A DNA stretch of 64,000 nucleotides from Sphingomonas desiccabilis (GTDB taxonomy: Bacteria > Pseudomonadota > Alphaproteobacteria > Sphingomonadales > Sphingomonadaceae), in the NCBI RefSeq assembly GCF_004135605.1, contig NZ_SDPT01000004.1, positions 62,001 to 126,000 of the forward strand. Direction: 5' to 3'. The position numbers and the translations under genes were made by a program. Below the pieces are notes generated by a model. It saw nothing but the letters and a program-made list of their open reading frames with translations, did not search any database and was not told the DNA's origin. How positions within the stretch are numbered: position 1 is the stretch's first letter; every line of letters begins with the position of its first letter. Shown here piece after piece: positions 35,025 to 44,482 of this stretch.

Positions 35025-35428
35025 GCCCTTGTCCTCTCAAGAGTCTGCGTCGCGGCTGAGCGGACTTCGTACCAAGCCGTTCCGGCCGCTGCCGCGGGTC
35101 CAGGCGTAAGCGATGCGTCCGGTAACTCCGGTACGGCAGTCGCGCTCGGGGACCATGCGTCTGCGGGGCAGGACGGCGCGGCGCGATTGTGCTGCCAGCG
35201 CGCACTGACCCGCACCGGTGTCAGCAGCCGCGGCCCGAGGAATGTCAGCGCGCCTCCCCCGCTCGCGGAAAGCACGCCGAGGCCGGCGAGCAGGCAGGGG
35301 ATCAGGCCCGGGGCAGCTGGCGGATAGCTCGTGAGCGTCGCGATCGCCGCGCAGGCGAGGCCGCACAAGGCCATCCCGACAGCGCGGAGCCCGATGCTCG
35401 CTTTCCACGACCGATGCCACGTGCCCAT
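35021..35428 (-). CDS. small membrane protein B of a coupled pair
   Basis: A 135-residue protein with two likely membrane helices (IGLRAVGMALCGLACAAIATL and GLIPCLLAGLGVLSASGGGAL) followed by a polar C-terminal domain of about 70 residues (RLLTPVRVSARWQHN and onward). The ATG at 35428 lies 41 bp downstream of the conserved promoter module. It is coupled to membrane protein A by ATGA. No characterised family is recognised. Confidence 0.55.
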   Translation of the reverse strand: MGTWHRSWKASIGLRAVGMALCGLACAAIATLTSYPPAAPGLIPCLLAGLGVLSASGGGALTFLGPRLLTPVRVSARWQHNRAAPSCPADAWSPSATAVPELPDASLTPGPAAAAGTAWYEVRSAATQTLERTRA

Positions 35429-35469
35429 GCCACATTCCCCGTTGTGGCGGCCCAGCTATCCCCCGGTCC

Positions 35470-35516
35470 GTAGCAATTCGAGATCGATTCAGAGGTTTCG
35501 CATAGCGGGCCCATAG
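35470..35516 (-). promoter_or_regulatory. OmpR/PhoB-type regulator box, copy 2
   Basis: Minus-strand direct repeats TATGGG and TATGCG are 11 bp apart, followed by GAAACC, a variable stretch, GAATCGATCTCGAATT and a possible -10 GCTACG. It lies between the kdpE stop (35540) and the membrane-protein pair and reads toward the pair. Confidence 0.75.
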
Positions 35517-35539
35517 TGCGGCGCTATCGGTCCCAGGCC

Positions 35540-36226
35540 TCAGCTATCGGACCGCAGCCGATAGCCGACGCCGAGTTCGTTGGCGATCACGCTGCCTACG
35601 GGGCCGGGCGCCTCCAACTTCTGGCGGAGATTGCGGATCACGATCCTCAGATATTCCACGCGCGGGTCCTCTTCGCCGCTCCAGGCGGCGGCGATGATGC
35701 GCTCGTGCGTGACGACCCTGCCGATGTGCCGGGCGAGCACCGCCAGCACGTCATGCTCCTTGCGGGTCAGATGCAGTTCCCGGCCGGCACGGCAGACGAG
35801 GCGCCGGTCGAGGTCGATGGTAATGTCGCCGCGGCGTACCAGCTTGGGCGTCACGCCGGAGCCGCCGTGGTGGCGCAGCGCGACACGCAACCGGGCAAGC
35901 AGCTCGTCGGTGTCAAAAGGCTTGGTCACATAGTCGTCGGCGCCAAGGTCCAGCGCCGCCACCTTCTCTTCCGTCGCTTCGCGTGCCGACACCACCAGGA
36001 TCACGCCATTGGCCTGCTTGCGCAGCATCGGGATCAGGGTGAGGCCGTCGCGGTCGGGCAGTCCCAGGTCGAGAAGGATGGCATCGGGCTCGTGTGCGCT
36101 TGCCTGCACCAGTGCCTCTCGCCCGTTCATGGCTTCCGCCACGGCATAGCCCGCGCGCTCCAGGGTGTTGCGCAGCAGGCGGCGGATGGCGACCTCGTCG
36201 TCTACGATCAGAATTCTGGCGGCCAT
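35540..36226 (-). CDS. kdpE: response regulator KdpE
   Basis: A 228-residue OmpR/PhoB-family response regulator. The receiver has the acidic pair in ILIVDDE, the phosphoacceptor Asp53 (LLDLGLPDRDGL), and the conserved Lys in DDYVTKPF. The winged-helix output domain includes LTRKEHDVLAVLARHIGRVVTHERI and ends VIANELGVGYRLRSDS, as in KdpE. Its ATG overlaps the kdpD stop (TGATG). It should activate kdp transcription when phosphorylated by KdpD under low potassium, and is the obvious candidate to bind the three promoter modules in this region. Confidence 0.94.
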   Translation of the reverse strand: MAARILIVDDEVAIRRLLRNTLERAGYAVAEAMNGREALVQASAHEPDAILLDLGLPDRDGLTLIPMLRKQANGVILVVSAREATEEKVAALDLGADDYVTKPFDTDELLARLRVALRHHGGSGVTPKLVRRGDITIDLDRRLVCRAGRELHLTRKEHDVLAVLARHIGRVVTHERIIAAAWSGEEDPRVEYLRIVIRNLRQKLEAPGPVGSVIANELGVGYRLRSDS

Positions 36227-38916
36227 CAGGAGATGCTTTCCTGCGCGACGTCGCGCACGATGAGGGATGGTGGGAAGAGGATCGCAAACGCAGCGCCGCT
36301 GCCGTCTTCCCGGTTGCCCGCCTCGACCCCCAATCCCATCGCCTCGGCAAACGCCTTGACGATGGCGAGGCCGAGGCCGGTTCCTCCGGCCGCACGATCC
36401 GAGCCCTCGAGCCGACGAAAGGTCTCGAATACCTCGGTCTCGCGGCCCGGCGGCAGTCCGGGCCCATGGTCGAGCACAGCGAGCCGGAGCTGGCCGTACC
36501 GGTGCCGGCCCTCGATGACGATTTCGGTGCCGGGATCCCCATAGCGGCCGGCGTTGTCCAGCAGGTTCAGCAGGCAGTGGTGGAGCAGCTGCGGGTCGGC
36601 GCGCACCAGCGGCAGGTCGGGAGGGACGTCAAGGCGCACCGGATGGCCCTCCAGCGCTCGACGCGCGTCGTGCGCGGCGCCCGCCACGGCATCGCTCAGG
36701 TCCACCGCCTCGACGCTGAGTTTCAGCGCGCCCGCCTCCACGCGGGTCATGTCGAGGAGATTGGCCACAAAGCGGTTAAGCCGTGACGCCTCGCTCTTGA
36801 TGGTGCCGATCAGTTCGGGCGTGGCGCCATGATCGAGGGCATCGGCAGCCGCGAGCACGGCCGTAAGCGGCGTGCGCAGGTCATGGCTAACCGACGACAG
36901 CAGCGCCGCGCGCAGCCGGTCGCGGGTGCGGACCGCATCCACGTCGCGGATCTCCGCCTGAAGGCGCAGGCGCTCGATCACGAGCGCGGCCTGGTTCACG
37001 AGGCTGGTGAGGAGCGGCAGCTGATCGGCGCGGACGGGCTCGCTCCCGTTCTCCCGCGCAAGGCCCAATACCGCGAGCGTGCCGGCGCCGGACTTCAGCG
37101 GCTGGAACAGCCATTCGGATGCGGCGAGCGTCCCCGACCCCTTCCCTGCGGCTCCGCCCGTGTCGAACGCCCAGTTGGCGGCAGCCAGGTCCATGGTGTC
37201 GAGGCGATAGTCGGGATCGGTCGCGGCAAGCACGCCCAGGCCTCCGCCGGAGGATGGCGCCAGCAACACGGCCTGAACGTCGAACAGGCGTCCGACATCG
37301 TTGCAGATCACCCGCGCCGCCTCTGCCGCTTCGCTGACGCCACTCAGCTGATGGAGGAAGCCGGCGAGCGTGGCGTTGGTGCGTGCGCTTGCCGCTGCGA
37401 TATCCGCCTGCGCGCGCACGCGTGCGGTCAACTGGCTGGTCGCCACAGCGACGCCGAGCAGGACGAAGACGGAGACGATGTTCTCCGGATTGTTGACGGT
37501 GAGCGTGCCGGTCGGCGGCAGGAAGAAGAAATTGTAGCACAGGCTCGACGCCAGCCCCGCAAACAGGCCGGTGCGCAGGCCATAGAGGCTTGCGGCAGCC
37601 ATGACGGGAAGCAGGTAGAGCAGCGCGACATTGCCGAGGTTCAGGACGTGGAACAGCGTGCTCGCCAGCGCGGTCACCGCCGCCACACCCAGCAGCGTCA
37701 GGCCATAGCCGACGGGCGATCCCCAGCCGCGACCGCGCGTGCGACCCGCCTGCGTGGCCTCGCTTCCCCCCGGCCCCGGCACTTCTTCGACCGGGAGCAC
37801 GTGCACCGTCACGCCCGGCGTGCCGCGCACCAGCCGGTCGACGACCGAGCCGTAGCGAAGCTCGAACCAGCGCGACCGTTTCGACTTGCCGACCACCAGC
37901 TGGGTGGCACGGGCGTCCGCCACGAAAGCCTGGATGCCTTCGAGCGCCGACGATGCCGGCACGGTGGCGATCGCGCCGCCGAGTTGGGTCGCGAGCGACA
38001 TGGTCGCGGCGATCCGCGCGTGCTGGGCGTCGGTGAACTGGCCCGTGCGCGGGGTTTCGATGAACAGCGCCGTCCAGGGCGCCTTGAGGGCGTCGGAAAG
38101 CCGCTTGGCGGCGCGGACCAAGCCATCCGCCCCAGGCAGCTCGCTCACCGCGACGACGATCCGTTCGCTGCCCGCCCAGGTGCCACCGACGCCGATCGCG
38201 CGGACATGCTCCAACATCTGGGCGTCGACGGCTTGGGCCGCGCGCCGTAGCGCCAGTTCCCGAAGGGCCGAAAGGTTGGACTTGGAGAAAAAGTGGTTGA
38301 GCGCACGGGTCGCTTCGTGCGGGAGGTAGACCTTGCCGGCCTTCAGCCGCTCGATGAGTTCGTCGGGCGGGATGTCGACGACTTCGACCTCCGCCATCTC
38401 CAGGATACGATCCGGCACCGTCTCGCGCACGCGGACGCGGGTGAAGGACGCAACGACGTCGTTCAGGCTCTCCACGTGCTGGATGTTGATGGTGGAGTAG
38501 ACGTCGATCCCGGCCGCCAGCAGCTCCTCGACATCCTGAAAGCGTTTGGGGTGCCGGCTGCCCGGCGCATTGGTGTGGGCGAGCTCGTCGACCAGCGCGA
38601 GCCGGGGCGCCCGGGCGAGTACCGCGTCCAGATCCATCTCGTGCAGCGTGCGCCCCTCGTAGGGGACGTCTCGCCGGGGGAGCACCTCATGCCCGCGGAC
38701 GAGCGCTTCGGTCTCTGCGCGACCGTGGGTTTCGACCACTGCGACCACCACGTCGACGCCGTCGCGGCGCCGTGCCGCGCCCTCCGACAACATCTCGTAC
38801 GTCTTGCCGACGCCGGGGGCGGCGCCAAGGAAGATCTTCAGACGGCCACGGCCCTCCTGCGCCGCCTGGCGCAGAAGGGCGTCCGGATCCGGTCGGTCGT
38901 CGCCGGATAGCGGCAT
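36226..38916 (-). CDS. kdpD: potassium sensor histidine kinase KdpD
   Basis: An 896-residue membrane sensor kinase. Order: cytoplasmic KdpD domain with the Walker-like GAAPGVGKT (about residues 31-39) and DELAHTNAPGSRHPKRFQDV, a USP-like domain (about 240-370), four membrane helices (about 400-500, LASTLFHVLNLGNVALLYLL), a GAF-like region, the HisKA site with His678 (SSVSHDLRTPLTA), and the ATPase domain (NLLDNAGRYGD, DHGPGLPPG, GGTGLGLAIV). The full architecture is present. It is coupled to kdpC upstream and kdpE downstream by TGATG overlaps. Confidence 0.96.
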   Translation of the reverse strand: MPLSGDDRPDPDALLRQAAQEGRGRLKIFLGAAPGVGKTYEMLSEGAARRRDGVDVVVAVVETHGRAETEALVRGHEVLPRRDVPYEGRTLHEMDLDAVLARAPRLALVDELAHTNAPGSRHPKRFQDVEELLAAGIDVYSTINIQHVESLNDVVASFTRVRVRETVPDRILEMAEVEVVDIPPDELIERLKAGKVYLPHEATRALNHFFSKSNLSALRELALRRAAQAVDAQMLEHVRAIGVGGTWAGSERIVVAVSELPGADGLVRAAKRLSDALKAPWTALFIETPRTGQFTDAQHARIAATMSLATQLGGAIATVPASSALEGIQAFVADARATQLVVGKSKRSRWFELRYGSVVDRLVRGTPGVTVHVLPVEEVPGPGGSEATQAGRTRGRGWGSPVGYGLTLLGVAAVTALASTLFHVLNLGNVALLYLLPVMAAASLYGLRTGLFAGLASSLCYNFFFLPPTGTLTVNNPENIVSVFVLLGVAVATSQLTARVRAQADIAAASARTNATLAGFLHQLSGVSEAAEAARVICNDVGRLFDVQAVLLAPSSGGGLGVLAATDPDYRLDTMDLAAANWAFDTGGAAGKGSGTLAASEWLFQPLKSGAGTLAVLGLARENGSEPVRADQLPLLTSLVNQAALVIERLRLQAEIRDVDAVRTRDRLRAALLSSVSHDLRTPLTAVLAAADALDHGATPELIGTIKSEASRLNRFVANLLDMTRVEAGALKLSVEAVDLSDAVAGAAHDARRALEGHPVRLDVPPDLPLVRADPQLLHHCLLNLLDNAGRYGDPGTEIVIEGRHRYGQLRLAVLDHGPGLPPGRETEVFETFRRLEGSDRAAGGTGLGLAIVKAFAEAMGLGVEAGNREDGSGAAFAILFPPSLIVRDVAQESIS

Positions 38917-39491
38917 CAGCGCGGAAGGGCTTCCAGCGCGCGGTTGATCGCCAGGACGTTCACGTGTGGAGCGCCGAGCACCGCGCCGCCTTCCGTGCGT
39001 TGGTTGACGAGCGCGCGGACGCGCTCGATCGGAAGTCCCCGTGCCGCCGCAATCCGCGGCGCCTGGGCCAGGGCCGCTTCGGGCGAGAGATCGGGATCCA
39101 GTCCGGAGCCGCTGGCGGTCACCAGGTCCGCCGGAAGCGGGCCGGTGATGCCCTCCGCCTGCCGCTTGGCGACATCGGGCTTTACCCGGTCGGTGAGTGC
39201 CTGGGCGGCGGGGCCGAGGTTGGAGCCGGACGACGCCAGGCCGTCATAGCCCTGGCCGGCGGCCGAGGGGCGCGTCTGGAAATAGCGGTCTGAGGTGAAG
39301 GCCTGGCCCACCACGGCCGAGCCGATCACGCGTCCGCTGGCGTCGCGCACCAGGCTGCCGTTCGCCTGGAAGGGAAAAAGTGCCTGGCCGATACCCGTCA
39401 TGGCCAGAGGATAGAGGATCCCGAGCAGGATCGCGAACAGGATCGTGAGAACGATCGCAGGCCGCAGCGAAGTGGAAAGGTCGTTGCCCAT
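38916..39491 (-). CDS. kdpC: K+-transporting ATPase subunit KdpC
   Basis: A 191-residue single-pass membrane subunit of the KdpFABC pump. An N-terminal helix (LRPAIVLTILFAILLGILYPLA) is followed by the periplasmic domain with FQANGSLV, YFQTRPSAAG and SGSGLDPDLSPEAA, then the C-terminal LPIERVRALVNQRTEG and NVLAINRAL. All are family-typical. It lies 12 bases after kdpB. Confidence 0.96.
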   Translation of the reverse strand: MGNDLSTSLRPAIVLTILFAILLGILYPLAMTGIGQALFPFQANGSLVRDASGRVIGSAVVGQAFTSDRYFQTRPSAAGQGYDGLASSGSNLGPAAQALTDRVKPDVAKRQAEGITGPLPADLVTASGSGLDPDLSPEAALAQAPRIAAARGLPIERVRALVNQRTEGGAVLGAPHVNVLAINRALEALPR

Positions 39492-39503
39492 GAGAGATGC
39501 TCC

Positions 39504-41537
39504 TCAGGCGAGGCCCAGGCCGTTGACGGCCAGGTCGATGATCTTGATGCCGACGAAGGGGGCGACGAGCCCGCCCAGGCCGTAGACGGCGAGATTGCGC
39601 GCGAGGAGGGGCCCGGCGGCCATCGGCCGGTACGCCACGCCCTTGAGCGCCAGCGGCACCAGCAGCGGGATGATGATCGCGTTGAAGATGATCGCCGACA
39701 GGATCGCGCTTTCCGGCGTGGCGAGCCCCATGACGTTGAGGACGCCGAGCCCCGGATAGAGCGCCACGAACATTGCCGGGATGATCGCGAAATATTTGGC
39801 CACGTCGTTCGCGACCGAGAAGGTCGTGAGCGCGCCGCGCGTCATCAGCAGCTGCTTGCCGAGGCCGACCACCTCGATCAGCTTGGTCGGGTCGCTGTCG
39901 AGGTCCACCATGTTGCCGGCCTCGCGTGCGGCCTGGGTGCCGGTGTTCATGGCGACGCCGACGTCGGCCTGGGCGAGCGCGGGCGCGTCGTTGGTGCCGT
40001 CGCCGCACATCGCGACCAGCCGTCCGCCCTGCTGCTCCTTGCGGATGAGCGCGAGCTTGTCCTCCGGCGTTGCCTGGGCGAGGAAGTCGTCCACCCCGGC
40101 TTCGGCTGCGATCGCTGCCGCGGTCAGGGGATTGTCGCCGGTGATCATCACCGTGCGGATACCCATCGCGCGCAGTTCGCCGAAGCGCTCCCGGATGCCG
40201 GCCTTCACCACGTCCTTCAGGAAGATGGCGCCCAGCAGCCGCCCGTTCTTGGCGACTGCGAGCGGCGTGCCGCCCGCGCGGGCGATCTCGTCCGTCACGC
40301 GCCGCAGCTCGGTGGCAGCGGCCGTCTCGCCGACGCCCGGATTGGCCCGGAGCACCGAGTCCACCGCACCCTTTTGGATCAGCGCGTCGCCGGTTCGTAC
40401 GCCCGAGATACGGGTCTGGGCGGTGAAGGGGATCACCTCCGCGCCCGCCGGCAGCGCGGCGGTGTGGACGCCGAACTTGTCGCGAGCCAGCACCACGATC
40501 GAGCGACCCTCGGGGGTCTCGTCCGCAAGGCTCGCGAGCAGCGCCGCCTCGGCGAGTTCGGCATCGCTTGCCCCGCCGACGGGGCGGAACTCGCTCGCCT
40601 GCCGGTCGCCGATGGTGATGGTGCCGGTCTTGTCGAGCAGCAGCACGTCGACGTCGCCGGCGGCCTCCACCGCGCGGCCCGACTTGGCGAGCACGTTGAA
40701 GCGAACCAACCGGTCCATACCCGCGATGCCGATCGCCGACAGGAGTGCGGCGATGGTGGTCGGGATCAGAGTGATCAGCAGGGCCGACAGGATCGCCACG
40801 GGGATGCTGCCGCCGGCATAGCTGGCAAAACCCGGAATGGTGCCGACCGCGATCAGGAAGATGATCGTCAGGCCGACGAGCAGCAGGGTGAGGGCGATCT
40901 CGTTCGGGGTCTTCTGCCGCTCGGCGCCCTCGACCAGCGCAATCATCCGGTCGAGGAAGCCCTGGCCGGGGTCGACCGTGACGCGCACGGTGACCTGGTC
41001 CGAAATCACGCGAGTACCTGCCGTCACTGCCGAGCGGTCGCCGCCTGCTTCTCGGATCACGGGCGCGCTTTCGCCCGTGATCGCCGCTTCGTTGACCGAG
41101 GCGACGCCCTCGACCACCTCGCCATCGGCCGGGATCAGGTCGTTGGTCTCGACCAGCACCAGGTCGCCGGCGCGAAGCTGGCTGGCGGGGACCTGTTCGG
41201 TGCGCCCGTTTTTGAGCCGCTTGGCGGTGAGTTCCGCCTTGGTGGCGCGCAGCGAGGCCGCCTGAGCCTTGCCGCGCCCTTCGGCCAGCGCCTCGGCAAA
41301 GGTGCCGAACAGGACGGTCAGCCACAGCCATACGACGAGCTGGAGCTTGAAGCCGGTGGTGAGATCGTCCTGCCCAACGACGAGCAGGACCGTCATCAGC
41401 GCCGCGACCGCGGCGGTGACGAACATGACGGGATTGCGGATCAGCTCTCTGGGATTGAGCTTCACGAACGAAGCCTGGATCGCGGGCACGACGAGGTCGG
41501 CCGTGAACAGGCTCTTGGTCTGGCTTTTCTGGGCCAT
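39504..41537 (-). CDS. kdpB: K+-transporting P-type ATPase KdpB
   Basis: The 677-residue catalytic subunit of KdpFABC, hydrolysing ATP to drive K+ import. P-type ATPase landmarks are the actuator motif TGESAPV, the phosphorylation site DKTGTIT (Asp302), the nucleotide-binding and hinge sequences [20 protein letters not shown] and [20 protein letters not shown]. The ATG at 41537 is the family start; the longer frame to 41780 overlaps kdpA. A second long frame on the same strand (39244-41331) is a shadow. Confidence 0.97.
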   Translation of the reverse strand: MAQKSQTKSLFTADLVVPAIQASFVKLNPRELIRNPVMFVTAAVAALMTVLLVVGQDDLTTGFKLQLVVWLWLTVLFGTFAEALAEGRGKAQAASLRATKAELTAKRLKNGRTEQVPASQLRAGDLVLVETNDLIPADGEVVEGVASVNEAAITGESAPVIREAGGDRSAVTAGTRVISDQVTVRVTVDPGQGFLDRMIALVEGAERQKTPNEIALTLLLVGLTIIFLIAVGTIPGFASYAGGSIPVAILSALLITLIPTTIAALLSAIGIAGMDRLVRFNVLAKSGRAVEAAGDVDVLLLDKTGTITIGDRQASEFRPVGGASDAELAEAALLASLADETPEGRSIVVLARDKFGVHTAALPAGAEVIPFTAQTRISGVRTGDALIQKGAVDSVLRANPGVGETAAATELRRVTDEIARAGGTPLAVAKNGRLLGAIFLKDVVKAGIRERFGELRAMGIRTVMITGDNPLTAAAIAAEAGVDDFLAQATPEDKLALIRKEQQGGRLVAMCGDGTNDAPALAQADVGVAMNTGTQAAREAGNMVDLDSDPTKLIEVVGLGKQLLMTRGALTTFSVANDVAKYFAIIPAMFVALYPGLGVLNVMGLATPESAILSAIIFNAIIIPLLVPLALKGVAYRPMAAGPLLARNLAVYGLGGLVAPFVGIKIIDLAVNGLGLA

Positions 41538-41551
41538 GGTGGCGCCCTCGA

Positions 41552-43255
41552 TCAGAACAGTTGGCCGCGGATCATCGCGAGATGATCGGCGATGGGACCG
41601 AGCGCGAGGCTCGGCAGGAAGGTGAGGCCGCCGACGATCAGCACGATGCCGACGAGCAGGCCGACCCACAGGCCGCCGGTGGTCGGGAAGGAGCCCGCGC
41701 TCTCCGGCGTGTGCTTCTTGGCAGCGAGGCTTCCGGCGATCGCCAGCATCGGCACGATGATGAAGAAGCGTCCCACCCACATCGCAACGCCCAGCAGCCC
41801 GTTGTACCAGGGCGTGTTCGCCGTCAGGCCGGCAAAGGCCGAGCCGTTGTTCGCCACCGCGCTGGTGAAGGCGTAGAGGATTTCGCTGAACCCGTGCGGC
41901 CCCTTGTTGAGCGGCCCGGCAAGACCCTGTTCCAGGACGCTCGACAAGGCGGTCAGACCCAGGATCATCAGCGGCAGGACGGCGATCGCAAGCACCGCGA
42001 GCTTCACCTCGCGCGCCTCGATCTTCTTGCCGACATATTCGGGCGTGCGGCCCACCATCAGCCCCGCGACGAACACCGCGAGGATGGCGAACAGCAGGAA
42101 ACCGTAGATGCCGGCGCCCACGCCCCCGATCACGACCTCGCCCAGCTGCATGTTGAACAGTGGGATCATGCCGCCCAGTGCGGTGAAGCTGTCATGCATC
42201 GCATTGACCGCGCCGCACGAGGCCGCGGTGGTGACGACCGCGAACAGCGCCGACGCGGCGATGCCGAAGCGTGCCTCCTTGCCCTCCATGTTGCCGCCGG
42301 CGACCCCGAGTTGGTGAAGCACCGGATTGCCCGCCGCTTCCTGCCAGTAGGCGACGGTCACGCCCGCCAGGAACAGGATCATCATCGCGGCCAGAATGGC
42401 CCAGCCCTGACGGGTGTTGCCGACGGCCTTGCCGAAGCACCACGTCAGGCCCACGCCGATCGCGAAGATCGACAGCATCTGGACCAGGTTGGTGAGCGCG
42501 GTCGGATTCTCGAACGGATGCGCGGAGTTGGCGTTGAAGAAGCCGCCACCATTGGTGCCCAGCATCTTGATCGCTTCCTGGCTGGCGACCGGGCCGAGCA
42601 GGATCGACTGGCGCGCGCCTTCCAGCGTGTCGATGCCGATGACGCCGGCGAGCGTCTGCGGCACGCCACTCGCGATGTAGAACAGCGCGAGCACGACGCA
42701 GAGCGGCAGCAGCAGGTAGAGCGTCACGCGGGTGCAATCGGCCCAGAAATTGCCGATTGCCTTTGCCTCTCGCCGCGCGAAGCCGCGAAACAGGGCGAAC
42801 GCGAGCGCGATGCCGGTCGCCGACGACAGGAAATTGTGGATCGTCAGCCCCAGCATCTGGCTGAGGTTCGACATGGTCGACTCCCCGCCATAGCTTTGCC
42901 AGTTGGTGTTGGTCGTGAAGCTGATCGCCGTGTTGAAGGCGAGGTGCGGAGAGAGCCCCGCCAGCCCCTGCGGGTTGCCGGGCAGCGTGCCCTGCAGGCG
43001 CAGCACCGCATAGGTGAAGGCCATCAGCACGAAGTTGAACACCAGCATGTGCAGCGCGTAGCGGCGCCAGCCCTGCTCCTGCGTGGGGTCGATGCCGGCA
43101 AGCTTGTAGAAGCCGCGCTCGACGGGACCGAGCACGAGGTGCAGCGGGGTGCGGCGACCTTCGTACAACGCGAACAGCCACATGCCGATCGGCTTGGTGA
43201 GCGCCAGCAGGATGCCGACGAAGCCGAGGATCAGGATCCATCCCTGGATGGTCAT
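41552..43255 (-). CDS. kdpA: K+-transporting ATPase channel subunit KdpA
   Basis: The 567-residue channel-like subunit that selects K+ from the periplasm. It has ten or so membrane helices and the four pore-loop motifs of the superfamily, such as [33 protein letters not shown] and NNGSAFAG. Length and start ([12 protein letters not shown]) are standard. It is flanked by kdpF upstream and kdpB downstream with 14-base gaps. Confidence 0.97.
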   Translation of the reverse strand: MTIQGWILILGFVGILLALTKPIGMWLFALYEGRRTPLHLVLGPVERGFYKLAGIDPTQEQGWRRYALHMLVFNFVLMAFTYAVLRLQGTLPGNPQGLAGLSPHLAFNTAISFTTNTNWQSYGGESTMSNLSQMLGLTIHNFLSSATGIALAFALFRGFARREAKAIGNFWADCTRVTLYLLLPLCVVLALFYIASGVPQTLAGVIGIDTLEGARQSILLGPVASQEAIKMLGTNGGGFFNANSAHPFENPTALTNLVQMLSIFAIGVGLTWCFGKAVGNTRQGWAILAAMMILFLAGVTVAYWQEAAGNPVLHQLGVAGGNMEGKEARFGIAASALFAVVTTAASCGAVNAMHDSFTALGGMIPLFNMQLGEVVIGGVGAGIYGFLLFAILAVFVAGLMVGRTPEYVGKKIEAREVKLAVLAIAVLPLMILGLTALSSVLEQGLAGPLNKGPHGFSEILYAFTSAVANNGSAFAGLTANTPWYNGLLGVAMWVGRFFIIVPMLAIAGSLAAKKHTPESAGSFPTTGGLWVGLLVGIVLIVGGLTFLPSLALGPIADHLAMIRGQLF

Positions 43256-43269
43256 GGTTCCGCCTCCTT

Positions 43270-43359
43270 CTAGAAGCGTTCGGGGCGGATCAGCACCGCC
43301 ACCAGATAGACGAGAAGGGCAACCGCGGTCAGCGCCGCGAGCCAGAGGTCGAGCGTCAT
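43270..43359 (-). CDS. kdpF: K+-transporting ATPase small subunit KdpF
   Basis: A 29-residue single-helix peptide (starts [20 protein letters not shown], ends IRPERF) immediately upstream of kdpA. The ending RPERF is the hallmark of KdpF, the lipid-like stabilising subunit of the Kdp complex. It is too short for routine gene calling and is identified by position and sequence. Confidence 0.92.
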   Translation of the reverse strand: MTLDLWLAALTAVALLVYLVAVLIRPERF

Positions 43360-43368
43360 GGCGTCACC

Positions 43369-43452
43369 TCACGCATGGTCGCACAGGCGGGCATAGGCCA
43401 GCGTCGCCGCCAGCAGCCCGACCATGACGAGGATCCAGAGCAGGTCCTGCAT
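43369..43452 (-). CDS. 27-residue membrane peptide upstream of kdpF
   Basis: Encodes a single hydrophobic helix, starting MQDLLWILVMVGLLAATLAY and ending RLCDHA. It lies 9 bases before the kdpF start and 13 bases after the porin stop. Short one-helix ORFs ending in a Cys-containing tail are found before kdpF in several bacteria, but their role is not established. It may be a second tiny subunit or assembly factor of the Kdp complex. Confidence 0.7.
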   Translation of the reverse strand: MQDLLWILVMVGLLAATLAYARLCDHA

Positions 43453-43465
43453 CGGTTCGTCTCCT

Positions 43466-44329
43466 TCAGAAGGCCGCGGTCAAGGAGACCAGCACCGTGC
43501 CGCCGGCGATGTTGCCGGTGCCATCCTGGCCCTTGCTGAAGCTCGGCCGCAGATAGCCGGCCTCGCGGCTCGAAATGTCGGTATCGATGTACGAGACGTT
43601 GAAGGTCAGATTGCGCCAGGTCGCATCGGCGCCCAGCGACCAGTCCCAATATTCGCCGGTCGGGGCGACCGCAGTCGCGTTGGGGCCCAGCCCGTCCTGC
43701 CCCCAGCTGTGGCCGATGTGCGCCTTTGCGGTCACCGGAGTGCCAGCAAGGGCGACCGCCGCGTCACCCCAGAGGTAGAGATTGTCGTCTTTCGCGCCCG
43801 GATGATCGTAGAGCCCGGCTGCGGCGGCCGCGCCGTCGTCATACCATTTGCCGATCGCCTGCTGCTTGGGCGCATAGGCGACGCCCGCCGTCAGGGTCGC
43901 AGGACCGGTGGTGCCGGTCAGCTTGACATAGGGTTCGGCGAAATCGGTCTCGTCGGCACCGCCCGGATACAGGTACCAGGTGAGCCCTACGTCCAGCGTT
44001 GCGCTGTCGGAAAGCTGCGCCTTGTAGCCGCCGATCAGGTCGAGCTCCATGTTGGCGCCGCCGAAGGTGCCCCAGCCGGCGAGGTTCGAACCCCAAAGAC
44101 CGATGTAGAGGCCGCTGTCGTGGGCCACGGTGATCCCTCCCTGGACGGCCAGCTCGCGATCCGTCTGGGAGACGCCGCGGAACAGATAGTCGGAGGCGAT
44201 CGCCGCCGAGCCGCTGACGCTGACGGGCGGCGACGTTTCGGGCGCTTCCGTGCCCCCGGCCGACTGGGCCTGAGCAGCGCACGGCAGCGTAAGAAGGGCC
44301 ATGACGGCGACCCGGCGGAAATAGTTCAT
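43466..44329 (-). CDS. TorF-type outer-membrane porin heading the kdp operon
   Basis: A 287-residue outer-membrane protein with signal peptide (VAVMALLTLPCAAQAQ) and the family opening VSGSAAIASDYLFRGVSQTD, followed by alternating beta strands such as GLYIGLWGSNL, ATLDVGLTWYLYPGG and WDWSLGADATWRNLTFNVSY, ending in VLVSLTAAF. This fits the TorF/TIGR02001 putative porins. The ATG at 44329 follows the regulator box at 44401. It lies 13 bases before the small peptide and the kdp genes, so it is probably co-transcribed and may supply outer-membrane permeability for K+. Confidence 0.85.
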   Translation of the reverse strand: MNYFRRVAVMALLTLPCAAQAQSAGGTEAPETSPPVSVSGSAAIASDYLFRGVSQTDRELAVQGGITVAHDSGLYIGLWGSNLAGWGTFGGANMELDLIGGYKAQLSDSATLDVGLTWYLYPGGADETDFAEPYVKLTGTTGPATLTAGVAYAPKQQAIGKWYDDGAAAAAGLYDHPGAKDDNLYLWGDAAVALAGTPVTAKAHIGHSWGQDGLGPNATAVAPTGEYWDWSLGADATWRNLTFNVSYIDTDISSREAGYLRPSFSKGQDGTGNIAGGTVLVSLTAAF

Positions 44330-44400
44330 GCATGCCCCCAAGGGTGTGGCGACCGCCGACAGCCGGGGCGCCAAGGCCGTGGGGATTAGGTCCGCGCCGC

Positions 44401-44447
44401 GTAGGAATTCGAGATCGATTCCCCGCTTTCGCATAGTGCGCGCATAT
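44401..44447 (-). promoter_or_regulatory. OmpR/PhoB-type regulator box, copy 3 (kdp operon)
   Basis: Minus-strand direct repeats TATGCG and TATGCG exactly 11 bp apart, followed by GAAAGC, a variable stretch, GAATCGATCTCGAATT and a possible -10 CCTACG. It lies 72 bp upstream of the porin ATG, the first gene of the porin-kdpFABCDE cluster. The direct-repeat geometry is that of OmpR/PhoB-family activators; KdpE is the inferred ligand. Confidence 0.78.
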
Positions 44448-44482
44448 AGCTGCGCGCGATGGGCAGGCAGCGCCGGAGGGGT

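Noticed and set aside
39244..41331. 695-codon minus-strand frame
   Set aside because: Out-of-frame reading of kdpB; the kdpB frame contains all P-type ATPase motifs.
44083..44094. tRNA T-arm-like GGTTCGAACCCC
   Set aside because: It lies inside the porin gene and no acceptor, D or anticodon arms can be drawn around it.
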